From: Candidatus Omnitrophota bacterium
GTDB lineage: Bacteria; Omnitrophota; Koll11; VGKN01
Length of the DNA: 6,253 bases
Direction of reading: 5' to 3'
Assembly (NCBI GenBank): GCA_016867055.1
Contig: VGKN01000098.1
Location: forward strand, 1-6,253
Below, one piece after another: positions 4,722 through 6,253 of this stretch (its first letter is position 1; each line of letters begins with the position of its first letter). The notes under the pieces are model-generated. The model saw only the letters and a list, made by a program, of their open reading frames with translations, was not told where the DNA came from and searched no databases. The position numbers and the translations under genes were made by a program.

Positions 4722-5776
4722 AAAACAATTCCATTTTTTTTAATAAGACCCTGGTATTTCTTATAATATATTATCTTACCATCTCAGTTTCTTATGCTGA
4801 GGATAGGGATAAGACTATATCTAACCCCCGGACATTTAAGGAATTCTTAGAGAATTTTGTAGTAAGGGAATATAAAGCAAAAAGATTAAAGAAGATTAAG
4901 GCAAATGCAATATTTAGCGGAGGCGGAGTTAGTTCCCTTGCGTTGTCAGGTGCCATATACGCTTGTGATGAGGAGGCTATTGTGTTCAAAAGGGTAGGTG
5001 GGACATCTGCCGGTGCAGTATTGGCGAGTTTATATGCAGCGGGCTACACGCCAAGAGAAATCGCTAAGATTATTTCAGATACAGATTTCAAAAACTTTGT
5101 GCAAGGCGAGATAAAATTCCCATATTTTATTATCCATATAGATTCTTTGGCAAAAAACTATTCCTATTTTAATAGCGATGTTATCTACAAATGGATAAAG
5201 GAGTTGCTGAATAAGAAGGGGATATCAACCTTTAAGGATTTGAAGGTGCCTTTAAAGATTGTTGCAACTGATATATTCCATCACAGAAGAGTTATTTTTG
5301 ACAAAGAGAAATATCCTGATTTGGAAGTGGCAGAGGCGATAAAGATGTCCGTGGCCATTCCTTTATTTTTTACACCTGTTGAGTGGAATGACCCATTATT
5401 ACCTGCCGGAAATTCCAAATGCCTTATGCTTGATGGAAGTATCTTGTCTACTTACCCTGCTGATTTATTCGGTCATTTTACAGAAAGGGATGTGCCCACA
5501 TTCGGATTTATACTTGTAGATGACGAGAGAAATGACGTAGGTTCTATTAGCGATGTGGTTGATTTTATGAAACAGATTATAAACACTGTGAATATTTATC
5601 ATGATACTGAAGCGATAAAGAAGGCACCCTATGTCTATAGTATTACAATTTCTTCTGGTAAAATTCGCTCCATTCAGTTTGATATAAGCGAGGAGGATAA
5701 AAAAGCCCTTTTTGATTTGGGTTATAACAAAATGAAAGAATACCTGAAGAATTGGAAAAGGTATTATTTGAGATAA
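4718..5776 (+). CDS. Exported patatin-like phospholipase
   Basis: A 352-residue patatin-family acyl hydrolase, which cleaves acyl esters of phospholipids or other lipids with a Ser-Asp dyad. Residues 1-27 form a signal peptide: a basic start, the hydrophobic TLVFLIIYYLTISV stretch and a likely signal peptidase I site at SYA|ED. The mature enzyme should thus be outside the cytoplasm. The oxyanion loop is SGGGVSS at about 67-73, the nucleophile elbow is GTSAG at 95-99 (S97), SVAIPLFFTP falls at about 211-220, and the catalytic Asp is D239 in DGS. Two deviations are visible: the usual GGGx(R/K)G loop reads GGGVSS, and the Asp motif is DGS instead of DGG or DGA. The dyad itself is intact, so activity is expected. 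The start ATG 4718 overlaps the ridA stop by ATGA and gives a proper signal peptide; a longer frame opening at TTG 4649 lies inside ridA. Substrate is unknown. Confidence 0.9.
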   Translation: MKNNSIFFNKTLVFLIIYYLTISVSYAEDRDKTISNPRTFKEFLENFVVREYKAKRLKKIKANAIFSGGGVSSLALSGAIYACDEEAIVFKRVGGTSAGAVLASLYAAGYTPREIAKIISDTDFKNFVQGEIKFPYFIIHIDSLAKNYSYFNSDVIYKWIKELLNKKGISTFKDLKVPLKIVATDIFHHRRVIFDKEKYPDLEVAEAIKMSVAIPLFFTPVEWNDPLLPAGNSKCLMLDGSILSTYPADLFGHFTERDVPTFGFILVDDERNDVGSISDVVDFMKQIINTVNIYHDTEAIKKAPYVYSITISSGKIRSIQFDISEEDKKALFDLGYNKMKEYLKNWKRYYLR

Positions 5777-5779
5777 ATT

Positions 5780-5785
5780 AGAAGG
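5780..5785 (+). promoter_or_regulatory. Ribosome binding site of the PilZ gene
   Basis: AGAAGG lies 7 nt before the ATG at 5793, in the 16-nt gap after the patatin stop, and supports this start. Confidence 0.65.
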
Positions 5786-5792
5786 CATAAAA

Positions 5793-6206
5793 ATGGGAAT
5801 TGAATCAAGGAAATTTATTCGGCTACATATTATGTTAATTATAGATTACAGTAGTTTGGAAAAACCAAGGATAAAGGGAAGGACATTGAGCAAGGATATT
5901 GCCCTTGGAGGTATTAATATTTTTATAACGGAAAAAATAGACCAAGGCGCTCCTTTATCTTTAGAGATACAACTCCCTGATGAATCAAGCTCAATAAGGG
6001 CAAAGGGTAATATAATGTGGCAGAACGAGGTCTCTTACAGATGTAAAGGTGGCAGGAGATATTTTTTAACAGGCATCCAGTTTGGCGAACTTGCTCCTGT
6101 TGATAAGGTAAGGTTGCTTAATTTCATAGTTACCAATCTTAAGGATAATAGTGAGATAGAAGAGAGAAGGGTGATAGATAAAATTGAAGAGATGCGCAAT
6201 ATTTAA
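5793..6206 (+). CDS. PilZ-domain protein, probable c-di-GMP receptor
   Basis: A 137-residue protein made of a single PilZ domain, a beta barrel that binds cyclic di-GMP and passes the signal to motility, polysaccharide or envelope functions. The N-terminal arginine motif R6-x3-R10 (RKFIR) is present. The second motif, normally (D/N)xSxxG, reads D35-I-A37-L-G-G40, with Ala for Ser. The barrel strands that follow are recognisable, with GNIMWQ at 72-77 and TGIQFGEL at 93-100. The tail from about 118 is highly charged (IEERRVIDKIEEMRN) and may form a short helix or coiled coil. Binding is likely since both Arg residues, the Asp and the Gly are kept, but it is untested. It follows the patatin gene by 16 nt and is probably the last gene of the ridA unit; the partner it controls is not evident. 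Confidence 0.88.
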   Translation: MGIESRKFIRLHIMLIIDYSSLEKPRIKGRTLSKDIALGGINIFITEKIDQGAPLSLEIQLPDESSSIRAKGNIMWQNEVSYRCKGGRRYFLTGIQFGELAPVDKVRLLNFIVTNLKDNSEIEERRVIDKIEEMRNI

Positions 6207-6253
6207 TCCCTCGCAGAAATCCCCGGGCTATCCCTCGACTATGCTCGGGATGG
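6202..6253 (+). repeat. Palindromic intergenic repeat, copy 2 of the 14-nt core, cut by the window edge
   Basis: TTTAATCCCTCGCA at 6202-6215 is identical to 1099-1112 and overlaps the PilZ stop. It is followed by CCCCGGG (6221-6227) and a hairpin: CTATCCC (6228-6234) pairs with GGGATGG (6247-6253), seven pairs including one T-G, around a 12-nt loop. ATCCCTCG occurs twice (6206-6213 and 6230-6237). The segment is clearly richer in G and C than its surroundings and resembles REP-like or terminator-like intergenic palindromes. Whether a T run follows cannot be seen. Confidence 0.55.

Overview
This AT-rich window carries eight protein genes, all on the + strand, behind the end of a CRISPR array. 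The gene set (PilZ protein, exported patatin-like lipase, B12-type radical SAM enzyme, an unusual cold-shock-domain protein) and the frequent TTG/GTG starts suggest an uncultivated bacterium, probably diderm. A lineage such as Omnitrophota would fit, but that is a guess; nothing here is diagnostic.

Layout. Positions 1-281 hold the trailer end of a CRISPR array with 37-bp repeats ending in ATTGAAAC. The first visible repeat carries an internal 13-bp tandem duplication. No cas gene is in view. Next come three membrane proteins: a ZIP-family metal transporter (347-1087), a PAP2-type lipid phosphatase (1124-1774) and a VanZ-like protein (1876-2460).

The 232-bp gap at 2461-2692 is the most information-dense non-coding stretch. 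It holds a near-consensus sigma-70 promoter, then an intrinsic terminator that begins only about 14 nt after the predicted transcript start, then a 90-nt two-stage hairpin (about 26 pairs) ending 9 nt before a strong Shine-Dalgarno sequence. This looks like a regulated leader for the cold-shock-domain gene (2693-2899) and the radical SAM gene 6 nt behind it (2906-4201).

A second unit, probably with its own promoter near 4281-4294, holds a RidA deaminase (4329-4721), a patatin-like lipase with a signal peptide coupled to it by an ATGA overlap (4718-5776), and a PilZ protein (5793-6206). The window ends in a GC-richer palindromic repeat that shares a 14-nt core with the zip/PAP2 gap.

How the genes fit together: PAP2, VanZ-like and patatin proteins all point to the cell envelope or its lipids. 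The cold-shock-domain protein and PilZ protein are regulatory. No complete biochemical pathway can be read from the window. The best candidate for something undescribed is the leader RNA at 2511-2692; the altered CRISPR repeat is second.
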